A stretch of DNA of 55,886 nt, from contig CAMNML010000006.1 of NCBI GenBank assembly GCA_946544685.1, positions 1-55,886 on the forward strand. Reading direction: 5' to 3'. Positions 35,538-43,819 of this stretch are shown in pieces. Position 1 is the first letter of the stretch; the number at the start of each line of letters is the position of its first letter. A model generated the notes under the pieces. It saw only the letters and a program-made list of their open reading frames with translations, was not told where the DNA came from and did no database searches. This DNA is from an uncultured Caryophanales bacterium (GTDB lineage Bacteria; Bacillota_I; Bacilli_A; RF39; UBA660). A program made the translations under genes and the position numbers.

Positions 35538-35809
35538 TTGTATGGTGACAATAGCGTGAAGATAAATAGGAATATAAATTTAGATTATATCCAACAAATG
35601 AAAAAAATTAATAAACAAAATATTTGGGTGTACTAGTTTTTAGTATATAATTATTATTTGAATAAAAAACAAAATTATATAAAACAGAAAAAAATTTATT
35701 TTTACATGATTCTATAAAAGATGAAAAAAATCTATACATAAAATATCCATTTTTAAAAGAAGTAAAAATTAGAGGTTATAGGAACTTAAAAGAAATAGGA
35801 GGAATAGAA
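35538..35809 (+). other. Leader with likely gene remnants
   Basis: A 270-nt gap before the alpha/beta hydrolase. A short frame from GTG 35555 encodes about 27 residues (KINRNINLDYIQQMKK then stop). A second coding-like piece around 35700-35785 reads HDSIKDEKNLYIKYPFLKE and VKIRGYRNLKEIGG. Neither is an intact gene. They look like the two ends of a decayed small gene, possibly the regulator that used the upstream palindrome. Confidence 0.4.
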
Positions 35810-36799
35810 ATGAGTGAAAAACTAAATATAACAAACGAATGGGATAAAGTATTTAAAAAAAGTGATAAAGTAGATCACAAAAAAATAACATTTAAAAATC
35901 ATTTTGGAATAGAACTAGTAGGAGATATGTATATACCTAAAAATAAAAAAGAAAAACTAAATGCAATAGCTATATGTGGACCATTTGGAGCAGTAAAAGA
36001 ACAATCAAGCGGACTATATGCTCAAGAACTAGCAGAAAGAGGATTTATCACACTAGCTTTTGATCCATCATTTACTGGAGAATCAGGTGGAACACCAAGA
36101 TTTATGAATAGTCCAGATATAAATACAGAAGACTTTCAAGCAGCGGTAGACTATTTATCTGTTCAAGAAAATGTAAATAATATAGGAATAATAGGAATAT
36201 GTGGATGGGGTGGAATGGCACTTAATGCAGCATCTATAGATACAAGAATAAAAGCTACTGTTTCATCAACAATGTATGATATGTCAAGAGTATCAGGAAA
36301 TGGATACTTTGATGAACAAGATAACGAGGAAGCAAGACATGAAGCAAGAATAAAAATTAACAAACAAAGAACTGAAGACTTCAAAAATAATAGCTATAAA
36401 CTAGGTGGAGGAGTAGTAGATCCATTACCAGAAGATGCACCATTCTTTGTAAAAGACTATTATGATTACTACAAAACAAAAAGAGGATACCATAAAAGAA
36501 GTCTAAACTCAAACGATGGATGGAATATCACAGCAGCAACATCACTAATGAACACACGAATACTTTATTATTCGAATGAAATAAGAAGCGCTGTATTAAT
36601 AATACATGGTGAAAAAGCACATTCAAGATATTTTAGCGAAACTGCATATGAAAATATGATAAAAAATAATAAATACAAAGATAATAAAGAATTAATGATA
36701 ATACCGAATGCCGTTCATACAGACTTATATGATAGAAAAGACATAATACCATTTGATAAAATAGAAGACTTCTTTAATAAATACCTAAATGAAATTTAA
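35810..36799 (+). CDS. Alpha/beta hydrolase (dienelactone-hydrolase-like)
   Basis: A 329-residue soluble protein. Strand-loop ICGPFGAVKEQ (oxyanion region), GFITLAFDPSFTGESGGTPR, nucleophile-elbow region NIGIIGICGWGGMALNAA, late catalytic Asp candidate in AVLIIHGEKAHSRYF, and catalytic His in PNAVHTDLYD. The residue usually Ser in GxSxG is Trp here (CGWGG) with Cys two residues before; this GICGWGG form is common in one Firmicutes/Lactobacillales subfamily of unknown substrate. ATAGGAGG precedes ATG 35810. The VOC gene overlaps its last codons, so they form an operon. Confidence 0.85.
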   Translation: MSEKLNITNEWDKVFKKSDKVDHKKITFKNHFGIELVGDMYIPKNKKEKLNAIAICGPFGAVKEQSSGLYAQELAERGFITLAFDPSFTGESGGTPRFMNSPDINTEDFQAAVDYLSVQENVNNIGIIGICGWGGMALNAASIDTRIKATVSSTMYDMSRVSGNGYFDEQDNEEARHEARIKINKQRTEDFKNNSYKLGGGVVDPLPEDAPFFVKDYYDYYKTKRGYHKRSLNSNDGWNITAATSLMNTRILYYSNEIRSAVLIIHGEKAHSRYFSETAYENMIKNNKYKDNKELMIIPNAVHTDLYDRKDIIPFDKIEDFFNKYLNEI

Positions 36800-37175
36800 T
36801 AGTTTAATACCGGAATTAACAGTAACAAATATAGAAGAAAGTAAGAAATTTTATCAAAATATTGGTTTTGAAATAATGTATGAAAGAAAAGAAAATAAAT
36901 TTTGTTTCCTACAACTAGAAGAAAATCAAATAATGATAGAAGAACAAAATGATAACTGGAATGTAGGAGAAATGGAATATCCATTTGGAAGAGGAATAAA
37001 TATAAGCATGTCAATAAGTGATGTAGAAAAGCTATATAAAGAACTAAAAGAAAAAAATATAAAAATGTTTTTGGATTTAGAAATACATGAATATAAAGTA
37101 AATAATGAAATATATAAAGATAAAGAATTCTTAATACAAGATCCAGATGGATATTTATTAAGATTCAATAATTAG
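36789..37175 (+). CDS. VOC/glyoxalase-bleomycin-resistance family protein
   Basis: A 128-residue protein with the VOC fold: PELTVTNIEESKKFYQNIGF, FCFLQLEENQIMIEEQ, SMSISDVEKLYKELKEKNIK, and FLIQDPDGYLLRF. The YE-x-K-x-NKF-x pattern and closing DPDGYL-R are typical of bleomycin-resistance-like proteins. Metal ligands are only partly recognisable, so it may be a binding protein. Translation is coupled to the hydrolase gene (11-nt overlap). Confidence 0.88.
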   Translation: MKFNSLIPELTVTNIEESKKFYQNIGFEIMYERKENKFCFLQLEENQIMIEEQNDNWNVGEMEYPFGRGINISMSISDVEKLYKELKEKNIKMFLDLEIHEYKVNNEIYKDKEFLIQDPDGYLLRFNN

Positions 37176-37205
37176 AGTAGAATATCTACTCTTTTATGTT
37201 ATAAT
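37174..37205 (+). promoter_or_regulatory. Fused terminator and extended -10 promoter
   Basis: Stem AGAGTAGA (37174-37181)/TCTACTCT (37185-37192), TTTTA, then TGT-TATAAT (37197-37205). The stop codon of the VOC gene overlaps the stem. Confidence 0.75.
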
Positions 37206-37221
37206 TATAAAGGTGAGTATA

Positions 37222-37677
37222 ATGTATTTAAAAGAATTTATAAAACAATATAATGATAAAAAAATAAAACTGTTCATAGATATGGATGGAGTAATTGCAG
37301 ACTATGATTTTGGATCAGCAAAAAGATTTGATAAAAAAAGACCACTATATGACAGTATAAAAAAATTAGAAGTTATATCAAAAATGAAAAATATAGAACT
37401 TTATATATTATCGGTAACGAGATTAAATATTGGAATAAAAGAAAAAAATACATGGTTAGATAAATACGTACCATTTATAAAAAAAGAAAATAGAATAATT
37501 ATATCAAGAGAAGAAAATGATTTTGAATCATCATCAATACTAAAAGCACTCTACCTAAACAACTTAAAAACAACAGATACAATAATAGTAATAGATGATG
37601 ATCCAAGAGTACTAAAAGAAATAAATAATCTAAATAAAAATATAATACTTTTAAAAGATACAGTATTAGTAGATTAG
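37222..37677 (+). CDS. HAD-family 5'(3')-deoxyribonucleotidase-like protein
   Basis: A 151-residue HAD protein. Motif I FIDMDGVIADYD (nucleophile and acid Asp), motif II in LYILSVTR (LS replacing the usual S/T), and motif IV VIDDDPRVLKEI. Compact, like small nucleotidases of the NT5C type. ATG 37222 is chosen over GTG 37213 because AAGGTGAG (37210-37217) is then the RBS. Expression is from the extended -10 promoter just upstream. Confidence 0.82.
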   Translation: MYLKEFIKQYNDKKIKLFIDMDGVIADYDFGSAKRFDKKRPLYDSIKKLEVISKMKNIELYILSVTRLNIGIKEKNTWLDKYVPFIKKENRIIISREENDFESSSILKALYLNNLKTTDTIIVIDDDPRVLKEINNLNKNIILLKDTVLVD

Positions 37678-37687
37678 AGAGGTTATT

Positions 37688-38356
37688 ATGAAAAAGTTAT
37701 TTATACAAGCAATAATTAAATTTATATTTGGAGTATTAATTGTAGGAGGATTATTATTTATTGCTGCAGGAACATTAAAATATTGGAATGCATGGCTATT
37801 AATGGGATTACTATTTATTCCTATGTTTATAGCGGGAATTATATTATTAATTAAAAATCCACAATTATTAGAAAAAAGATTAAATGCAAAAGAAAAAGAA
37901 ACTGATCAAAAACAAGTTCTAGTATTAAGCGCAATAATGTTTATATCAGGATTTATAGTATCCGGATTAAACTTTAAATATAACTGGACTAAATTACCAA
38001 ATATAGTTATAATAATATCATCGTTTTTATTTATATTATCTTATATTCTATATGCAGAAGTATTAAGAGAAAATACATATTTATCTAGAACAATAGAAGT
38101 ACAAAAAAATCAAAAAGTAATAGATACAGGACTATATGGAATTGTAAGACATCCAATGTACTCAGTAACCATTATACTATTCTTAACAATGCCATTAATT
38201 CTAAACTCAATAATATCATTTATAATATTCTTAATATATCCATTAATTATAATTAAAAGAATAAATAATGAAGAAAAAGTATTAGAAAGTGAATTAAAAG
38301 GATATAAAGAATATAAAGAAAAAGTAAAATATAAATTAATACCATTTATATGGTAA
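37688..38356 (+). CDS. ICMT/PEMT-like membrane methyltransferase
   Basis: A 222-residue protein with five membrane helices and the isoprenylcysteine carboxyl methyltransferase C-terminal signature GLYGIVRHPMYSVTIILFL ... RINNEEKVLESELKGYKEYK (SAM-binding RHPxY and the E-x-x-L region). Bacterial members methylate lipids or small isoprenoid-linked substrates; the target is unknown. AGAGGTTATT precedes ATG 37688. Confidence 0.88.
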   Translation: MKKLFIQAIIKFIFGVLIVGGLLFIAAGTLKYWNAWLLMGLLFIPMFIAGIILLIKNPQLLEKRLNAKEKETDQKQVLVLSAIMFISGFIVSGLNFKYNWTKLPNIVIIISSFLFILSYILYAEVLRENTYLSRTIEVQKNQKVIDTGLYGIVRHPMYSVTIILFLTMPLILNSIISFIIFLIYPLIIIKRINNEEKVLESELKGYKEYKEKVKYKLIPFIW

Positions 38357-38365
38357 GGAGGAAAA

Positions 38366-38861
38366 ATGAAACACGAAATGAAATACATGAAAAAAACTTT
38401 GGCACCGTCATGTATCTGCTTGGATTATGAATAAAGAAGGTAAAGTATTACTCCAACAAAGATCATTAAATAAAAAGAAAAATCCAGGAAAATGGGCAAA
38501 AACTGGTGGACATGTAGATGCTGGTGAAACATGTGAAGAAGCAATCAAAAGAGAAGTTTATGAAGAAATAGGATTAAAAGTAAAAGATAACGAAATAAAT
38601 AATATCGAAATATTTAAAAGTAAAAACAATAAAGAAAACTATTATTCATATGGATATATATTTATAACTGATTTAAAAGAAAAAGACTTCAAACTTCAAA
38701 AAGAAGAAGTAAATGCTGTAAAATACTTTAGTATAGAAGAACTAGAAGAAGCAAAAAAACAAAATAATAACGATTTTACATTTTGTAATTGGGATGAAGA
38801 AGGATTTAAAAAACAAATGGATATATTAAAAGAATATAACAAAATATTACTAGGAGAATAG
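38366..38861 (+). pseudogene. Nudix hydrolase interrupted by a poly-A frameshift
   Basis: AAGGAGG and ATG 38366 start a frame that reads MKHEMKYMKK, then goes off frame at a run of seven A (38390-38396) and stops after 12 more codons. In the +1-skipped frame the sequence continues LWHRHVSAWIMNKEGK into an intact Nudix domain (GGHVDAGETCEEAIKREVYEEIG, residues of the GX5EX7REUXEEXGU box all present) to 38861. Six A instead of seven would restore one frame. Compared with usual IPP-isomerase-like Nudix proteins, about 20 residues before LWHRH also look missing. ATG 38427 could give a shortened protein without an RBS. Confidence 0.78.
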
Positions 38862-38863
38862 CA

Positions 38864-40075
38864 ATGAAAATATATAATGATTATGAATCGATAAAAAAGG
38901 TATTAGAAAAAAAATATAATATTGAAGATTATATTAAAGTCTTAAATAAAATGGGCGATGAAAAATCAAAAAATATTTTATACAACAGAATAATGCTTGA
39001 TAATACAAATAATCCTGAATATACTTTAAACATGATAAATAGTATGTACAAAGAAACAAGCTTTATATCAAAAGCTGATAGAAAAATGTATAAGTATATT
39101 AATTTCTTACAAAAAAACAAAAACTACAATAAAAAAATTATCTTCTTCGGAATCGGATTTAACAAAAATGATAAAAATAATTTAATGTGGGAATTTCTAA
39201 CTCTAATAGGTCAAAAAACTGGTGGATTAGATATTGAATCGATATATAATGAAGAATATGGATTCGAAATAGACTCATACATAAAAAGAATAAAAGTAAA
39301 GAACATAGAAGATTTTTTTAACATAAAAATTGATAATAATAAAATATTTGTAATCATAAATAAAGAACTTGATTATATTGAAGAATATCTCCTAGAAAAA
39401 GATATTTCAAAAGAAAATATTTTTAAATTTGATAACTTAATAAGTTTTAGCAGAGAAAGACAATATCTGGATGAAACATTTATAAATTTCAACGAATCAG
39501 AAATATTTGTAGATGGAGGTTCATCAGATTTAGAAACATCACTTGGATTTATAGAAACAGTAGATGGAAAATATGAAAAAATATACGCAATAGAGCCATT
39601 TATACCAGACTTTAATGAATGCAATAAAATAATAAATGAATTCAATATTCCAAATATAGAAGTAATAAATTGTGGATTATGGTCAGAAAATAAAAAAATG
39701 AATTTTAATCCAATAGGCTGTGGTTCATCATTTATTGATGATGAAGGAACAGAAAAAATTGAATGCAAGAGTATTGATAATATACTAGATGGGAAAAAAG
39801 CAACAATTATAAAAATGGACATAGAAGGATCTGAAAATGAGGCATTAATAGGTGCGAAAAACACAATAAAAAAATATCATCCTTTATTAATGATCTGTGT
39901 ATATCACAAACCTAATGATATTTTAGAAATAACAAAAACAGTATTTGGAATAAGAGACGATTATAAATTATATTTAAGACACTATTCATATACAAAAAAC
40001 GAAACAGTTTTATATTTTATACCAATTAATAAAGACGTATTTAAAAAAACAAATGTCTATTCTAAAAGAATATAG
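38864..40075 (+). CDS. FkbM-family SAM-dependent methyltransferase
   Basis: A 403-residue protein. The N-terminal ~200 residues are helical, with a Rossmann-like piece (KKIIFFGIGFNKNDK ... KIFVIINKELDYIEEYL) reminiscent of sugar-nucleotide or lipid-modifying FkbM proteins. The C-terminal FkbM domain has FVDGGSSDLETSLGF (SAM loop), IYAIEPFIPDFNECNK and IIKMDIEGSENEALIGAK, followed by YHKPNDILEI. GAGAATAGCAATG start. No glycosyltransferase or polysaccharide cluster is adjacent, which is unusual for FkbM. Confidence 0.88.
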   Translation: MKIYNDYESIKKVLEKKYNIEDYIKVLNKMGDEKSKNILYNRIMLDNTNNPEYTLNMINSMYKETSFISKADRKMYKYINFLQKNKNYNKKIIFFGIGFNKNDKNNLMWEFLTLIGQKTGGLDIESIYNEEYGFEIDSYIKRIKVKNIEDFFNIKIDNNKIFVIINKELDYIEEYLLEKDISKENIFKFDNLISFSRERQYLDETFINFNESEIFVDGGSSDLETSLGFIETVDGKYEKIYAIEPFIPDFNECNKIINEFNIPNIEVINCGLWSENKKMNFNPIGCGSSFIDDEGTEKIECKSIDNILDGKKATIIKMDIEGSENEALIGAKNTIKKYHPLLMICVYHKPNDILEITKTVFGIRDDYKLYLRHYSYTKNETVLYFIPINKDVFKKTNVYSKRI

Positions 40076-40098
40076 AACAAAAGTAAAAGGAGAAAAAA

Positions 40099-41220
40099 AT
40101 GTCATATTATGAAAAAGAAAATTATATGGAATTTTATGAATTGATGCTTTTAATAAAACAATATAATAATCCACAAAGTGAAAATAGGACAAATATCGAA
40201 AAAATGTTTTCATCTGATAAAAAATATATAATGCAATGTAAATCAGATGAGATGCTAGCACTACTAAAACAATTAGATAAAACAACACCTCTATACCAAA
40301 TATTAATAAAACAAATATGTGATAATCTAGATGAATTATTATTTAGTGATTATAAATCGAATTTTGAAAATGAAAGACCGTATGAAGATATATTCGATAT
40401 TAAAAAATTTTTAGGACAAATTGATGAACTTAGAGATAAAATAGAAAGTATCTTTCAAACACATCAAAAAGAAGTAATAGAAAGAATATACGAGTATGTT
40501 AAATACAAAGAATTTAAAAATTATTATGAATCAGTGGTAGATGATTATAAACAAGAAATGTTAACTTTTTTAGAATCATTAATATATGATTTATGTAATA
40601 GAGATATTAATGGAATTGAAAAGAAAAATGGTAAAATAAAATTTAATGATATAGAAAAACTTGGAGAAGGAGTTTATTCCGTAGTATATGGAATAGATGA
40701 CAAAGTAATTAAAATAGGAAGAAATAGAGGTATTTGGGAAATTCCAGATAACCCATATATTGTAAAACCAATTATTAGAGAAAAAATCAAAGTAGGAAAG
40801 GGTGATTACTTATCGCATTTATATGTAGAAGTTGTTGAAAAAGTTAATCCAATAACTGAAGCTGACATCACACAAACTCTAGAAGAAGAATTATATGAAT
40901 TGTATGCAAATCTAAGACAATTAGGAATAATTTGGGTTGATGTAAAATTTAACAATGTAGGAAGATTAATGAAAATGCAAGATATACCTTTCACTTCAAA
41001 TGAATTTATGTCAATAAAACAAAACAGACTATATAAAGAAAAAATACAACTTCCACAAAACTCTCTTGTTATACTAGATGCAGATTTGATGATGTTAGAA
41101 GATGATTTTTACGAAAGATGTAAGATGAAAAATTTTGCAGATTGGATGAGCCCTTTAGCGTATAAGTTTTATAAACGATATGAAAAGGAATATATAAATA
41201 TAAATAAAGGAGGAAAATAA
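40099..41220 (+). CDS. Protein-kinase-like protein with helical N-terminal domain
   Basis: A 373-residue protein. Residues 1-175 are helical and unrecognised. Residues 185-345 read as a divergent protein-kinase fold: glycine loop LGEGVYSVVYG (188-198), Lys 205 in KVIKIG, catalytic-loop equivalent WVDVKFNNVG (Asp 281, Lys 283, Asn 286), and metal Asp in VILDADLMM (327/329). All key kinase residues are present, so activity is plausible; the substrate could be protein or small molecule. RBS AAAGGAG, ATG 40099. The next Nudix gene starts on its last base. Confidence 0.72.
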   Translation: MSYYEKENYMEFYELMLLIKQYNNPQSENRTNIEKMFSSDKKYIMQCKSDEMLALLKQLDKTTPLYQILIKQICDNLDELLFSDYKSNFENERPYEDIFDIKKFLGQIDELRDKIESIFQTHQKEVIERIYEYVKYKEFKNYYESVVDDYKQEMLTFLESLIYDLCNRDINGIEKKNGKIKFNDIEKLGEGVYSVVYGIDDKVIKIGRNRGIWEIPDNPYIVKPIIREKIKVGKGDYLSHLYVEVVEKVNPITEADITQTLEEELYELYANLRQLGIIWVDVKFNNVGRLMKMQDIPFTSNEFMSIKQNRLYKEKIQLPQNSLVILDADLMMLEDDFYERCKMKNFADWMSPLAYKFYKRYEKEYININKGGK

Positions 41221-41642
41221 TGGATAAATTTAAAGAAATAAGACCAATTGTACTTGGAATCGCAAGAAAAGATAATAAAATACTAGTAGGAGAAGGATAT
41301 GACAAAATAAAAGGAGAAACATTCTATAGATGTCTAGGTGGAGGAATTGAATTCCTAGAAACAAGTGAATATGCACTAAAAAGAGAATATAAGGAAGAAC
41401 TAGGTATTGATATAGAAGTAAAAGACTTCTGTGCATTTGCGGAAAATATATTCACATACCAAGGTAAAAAAGCACATGAACTAGTATTAATGTATAACAT
41501 AAAAATAAAAGAAGAAGATGTAAAAGAAAAATATCACGTAATAGATGATAACTGTGACTCATATGCATACTGGGTAGATATAGAAGAATTTAAAAACAAA
41601 AACAAAATAATATACCCAGAAATAATTATAGATTATTTATAA
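41220..41642 (+). CDS. Nudix hydrolase
   Basis: A 140-residue protein with an intact Nudix box (GGGIEFLETSEYALKREYKE then ELGI, matching GX5EX7REUXEEXGU) and VLGIARKDNKILVGEGYD upstream. Likely hydrolyses nucleoside diphosphate derivatives. AAAGGAGG lies within the end of the kinase-like gene; ATG 41220 overlaps its stop, so the two are coupled. Confidence 0.93.
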   Translation: MDKFKEIRPIVLGIARKDNKILVGEGYDKIKGETFYRCLGGGIEFLETSEYALKREYKEELGIDIEVKDFCAFAENIFTYQGKKAHELVLMYNIKIKEEDVKEKYHVIDDNCDSYAYWVDIEEFKNKNKIIYPEIIIDYL

Positions 41643-41676
41643 AATAGATTATATATCTATTTTTTTATGTTATACT
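41642..41676 (+). promoter_or_regulatory. Fused terminator and extended -10 promoter
   Basis: Stem AAATAGAT (41642-41649)/ATCTATTT (41655-41662), T-run, then TGT-TATACT (41668-41676). Confidence 0.72.
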
Positions 41677-41694
41677 TATATAGAGGTGTAAAAC

Positions 41695-41975
41695 ATGAAA
41701 CATTATATTATAGTAAAATTCAACAGCAATTATGATTATAAAAAAGAAATAGAAAATATTAAAAAATTATTCAATGAAGCATTAAAAAAAAAGGAGTAAA
41801 TAAAATAGATATTTATAAATCAAATTCAGATAGAACAAATAGACATGATTTAATGATAGAAATGAAATTAACAAAACAAGGATTAATAGACTTTGATAAC
41901 TCATGGATTCATAAAAAATGGAAAGAAGACTACGGAAAATATATAGAAACTAAAACAATATTTGATTGTGATTAA
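41695..41975 (+). pseudogene. Dabb-like small protein gene interrupted at a poly-A9 tract
   Basis: ATG 41695 (AGAGGTG upstream) opens a frame reading KHYIIVKFNSNYDYKKEIEN, reaches a run of nine A (41784-41792), and ends at TAA 41797. In the next frame the sequence continues as GVNKIDIYKSNSDRTNRHDL, then MIEMKLTKQGLIDFDNSWIH and a C-terminal KTIFDCD, to a stop at 41975. One extra A (ten) would join both parts into a 93-residue protein resembling the stress-responsive A/B-barrel (Dabb) family. Either a recent frameshift or rescue by polymerase slippage on A9. Confidence 0.75.
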
Positions 41976-41995
41976 TACATAATTTGGGAGGTAAT

Positions 41996-42430
41996 ATGTA
42001 TAAATTAGTTAAATCTAGAGAATCAAATATAGAAAAATTAATAGAATATAAAAAAAGAACAATATATGAATATGCAGAAAACCTATCAGATGAAGAAATC
42101 AATAAAATAAATAATTATGTAGAAAATAACATTCAAAAAATAATAGATAATTATTATAATATTATTGTGGGTGAAAATATAGTTGGATGTCTATTACTAA
42201 CTGATAAGGATGATGGAAAACTATTAGATGAAATATATTTGGAAGAAGAATATAGAAATAAAGGAATTGGAACAAACATTATAAAAAATATTCTAAAACA
42301 AAACGACATCGTGTATCTTTGGGTTTATAAGAAAAACATAAAAGCAATAAAACTATATAAAAAACTAGGATTCGATATAATAGAAGAAACAGATACAAGA
42401 TACTATATGAAATATAAGGTGATAAAATGA
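41996..42430 (+). CDS. GNAT-family N-acetyltransferase
   Basis: A 144-residue protein. ATG 41996 follows GGGAGG. GNAT motif A reads IYLEEEYRNKGIGTNIIKNI (acetyl-CoA pyrophosphate loop R-N-K-G-I-G-T), and motif B reads NIKAIKLYKKLGFDIIEE. The substrate is unknown. The HD-domain gene starts on its stop codon (ATGA overlap at 42427-42430). Confidence 0.92.
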   Translation: MYKLVKSRESNIEKLIEYKKRTIYEYAENLSDEEINKINNYVENNIQKIIDNYYNIIVGENIVGCLLLTDKDDGKLLDEIYLEEEYRNKGIGTNIIKNILKQNDIVYLWVYKKNIKAIKLYKKLGFDIIEETDTRYYMKYKVIK

Positions 42431-43065
42431 ACGAAGAATTAAGAAAATATATAGAAAAAAATATATTTCCCGAATATGAAAAAAATGAAAAAGCTCACGG
42501 TATAGAACATATTAAATATGTTATTGATAGAAGTTTTGAACTAATAGAAGAAAATAATTTAGATGTAAATAAAGACATGGTTTACACTATTGCTGCTTAT
42601 CATGATATAGGACATCATATAAATCGTGAAACTCATGAAATAATATCAGCTGAAATAATGTCTAAAGACGAAAATCTAAAAAAATTTTTCAATAGTGAAG
42701 AATTAAATACTATTAAAGAAGCAATAGAAGATCATAGAGCGTCTTCAAAAAAAGATCCAAGAAGTATATATGGTAAAATTGTATCATCCGCAGATAGAAA
42801 TAATACAGTAGAAGCATGTTTAAGAAGAACATATTCATATGGAAAAAAACTAGACCCAGAAGCAACAGATGAAGAACTATTCTTAAGAGCGCATGATGTA
42901 TTAACAAAAAAATTCGGAGAAGGGGGATATGCAAAATTCTACTTCAAAGATAAAAAATATGAAGACTTCTTAAAAGAAATAAGAAAACTATTAAAAGATA
43001 AAGATAAATATATAAAGACACAAAGAGATTATATTAATAAATTAAAAGAAGAAAACAAAATATAA
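42427..43065 (+). CDS. HD-domain phosphohydrolase
   Basis: A 212-residue protein with HD-superfamily metal ligands: HGIEHIKYVIDR (first His), YHDIGHHINRETHE (HD motif), IKEAIEDHR (third His) and SSADRNN (last Asp). Its overall pattern is like small metal-dependent nucleotide phosphohydrolases. The C-terminal tail is coiled (KDKYIKTQRDYINKLKEENK). It is translationally coupled to the upstream GNAT gene. Confidence 0.9.
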   Translation: MNEELRKYIEKNIFPEYEKNEKAHGIEHIKYVIDRSFELIEENNLDVNKDMVYTIAAYHDIGHHINRETHEIISAEIMSKDENLKKFFNSEELNTIKEAIEDHRASSKKDPRSIYGKIVSSADRNNTVEACLRRTYSYGKKLDPEATDEELFLRAHDVLTKKFGEGGYAKFYFKDKKYEDFLKEIRKLLKDKDKYIKTQRDYINKLKEENKI

Positions 43066-43075
43066 AGGAGTACTT

Positions 43076-43819
43076 ATGAATGAATATATAAATTTAGATT
43101 TAAACAATATTGATAAAGAACACATTTGTTGCGCTATAGGAGATCCTAAGCATCAAATAGGTGTAGATAAAAAGAAAGAATGGATAAAAAGCAAACTAAA
43201 AGATGGACATGTATTTAGAAAACTAAATGCACGAGGAAAAACATTTATAGAATATGAACCAATTGAAACGGCTTGGGTTCCAATAATTGGAAAAAATTAT
43301 GAATATATATACTGCCTATGGGTTGCAGGAAGCTTCAAAGGAAAAGGAATCGGAAAAGAATTACTAGAATACGCGGTAGAAGACGCTAAAAAGAACAAAA
43401 AAAGTGGAATATGTACACTAGTATCAAAAAAGAAAAAACCATTTATAGGAGATAAAAAATTCTTTGAACACTTTGGATTTAAAGTAGTAGATACTATTGA
43501 AGACTATGAGTTAATGGCCCTTCAATTTGAAACATCCGAAACACCTAAATTTAGTGATACCGCAAGAACAATGAAAATAGATAATGAAGACTTCACAATT
43601 TACTATAGTAATGAATGTCCATATGTAGAATATGAAGTAAAAGAATTAACTGAATACGCAAAAGAAAAAAATATAAAATTAAACTTCATAAAAATAGATT
43701 CATTAGAGAGTGCTAAAAACGCACCATGCATAATAAATAACTGGGCTAACTTCTATAAAGGAAAATTCATCTCAAATACAATACTTAATGCAAATGCATT
43801 TGAGAAATTATTAAAATAA
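43076..43819 (+). CDS. GNAT acetyltransferase with YoaP-type thioredoxin-like domain
   Basis: A 247-residue fusion. The N-terminal GNAT domain (YCLWVAGSFKGKGIGKELLE with the acetyl-CoA loop, then FFEHFGFKVVDTIEDYELMAL) is followed by a C-terminal thioredoxin-like/YoaP domain (FTIYYSNECPYVEYEVKELT ... CIINNWANFYKGKFISNTIL). This matches the YoaP family. A single Cys (ECPY) replaces the CxxC of redox-active thioredoxins. RBS AAGGAG; the radical SAM gene overlaps its stop. Confidence 0.88.
   Translation: MNEYINLDLNNIDKEHICCAIGDPKHQIGVDKKKEWIKSKLKDGHVFRKLNARGKTFIEYEPIETAWVPIIGKNYEYIYCLWVAGSFKGKGIGKELLEYAVEDAKKNKKSGICTLVSKKKKPFIGDKKFFEHFGFKVVDTIEDYELMALQFETSETPKFSDTARTMKIDNEDFTIYYSNECPYVEYEVKELTEYAKEKNIKLNFIKIDSLESAKNAPCIINNWANFYKGKFISNTILNANAFEKLLK

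Noticed and set aside
38427..38861. An intact Nudix gene starting at ATG 38427
   Set aside because: No RBS precedes it and clear coding similarity (LWHRHVSAWI) extends upstream in frame, so the start must lie further up.
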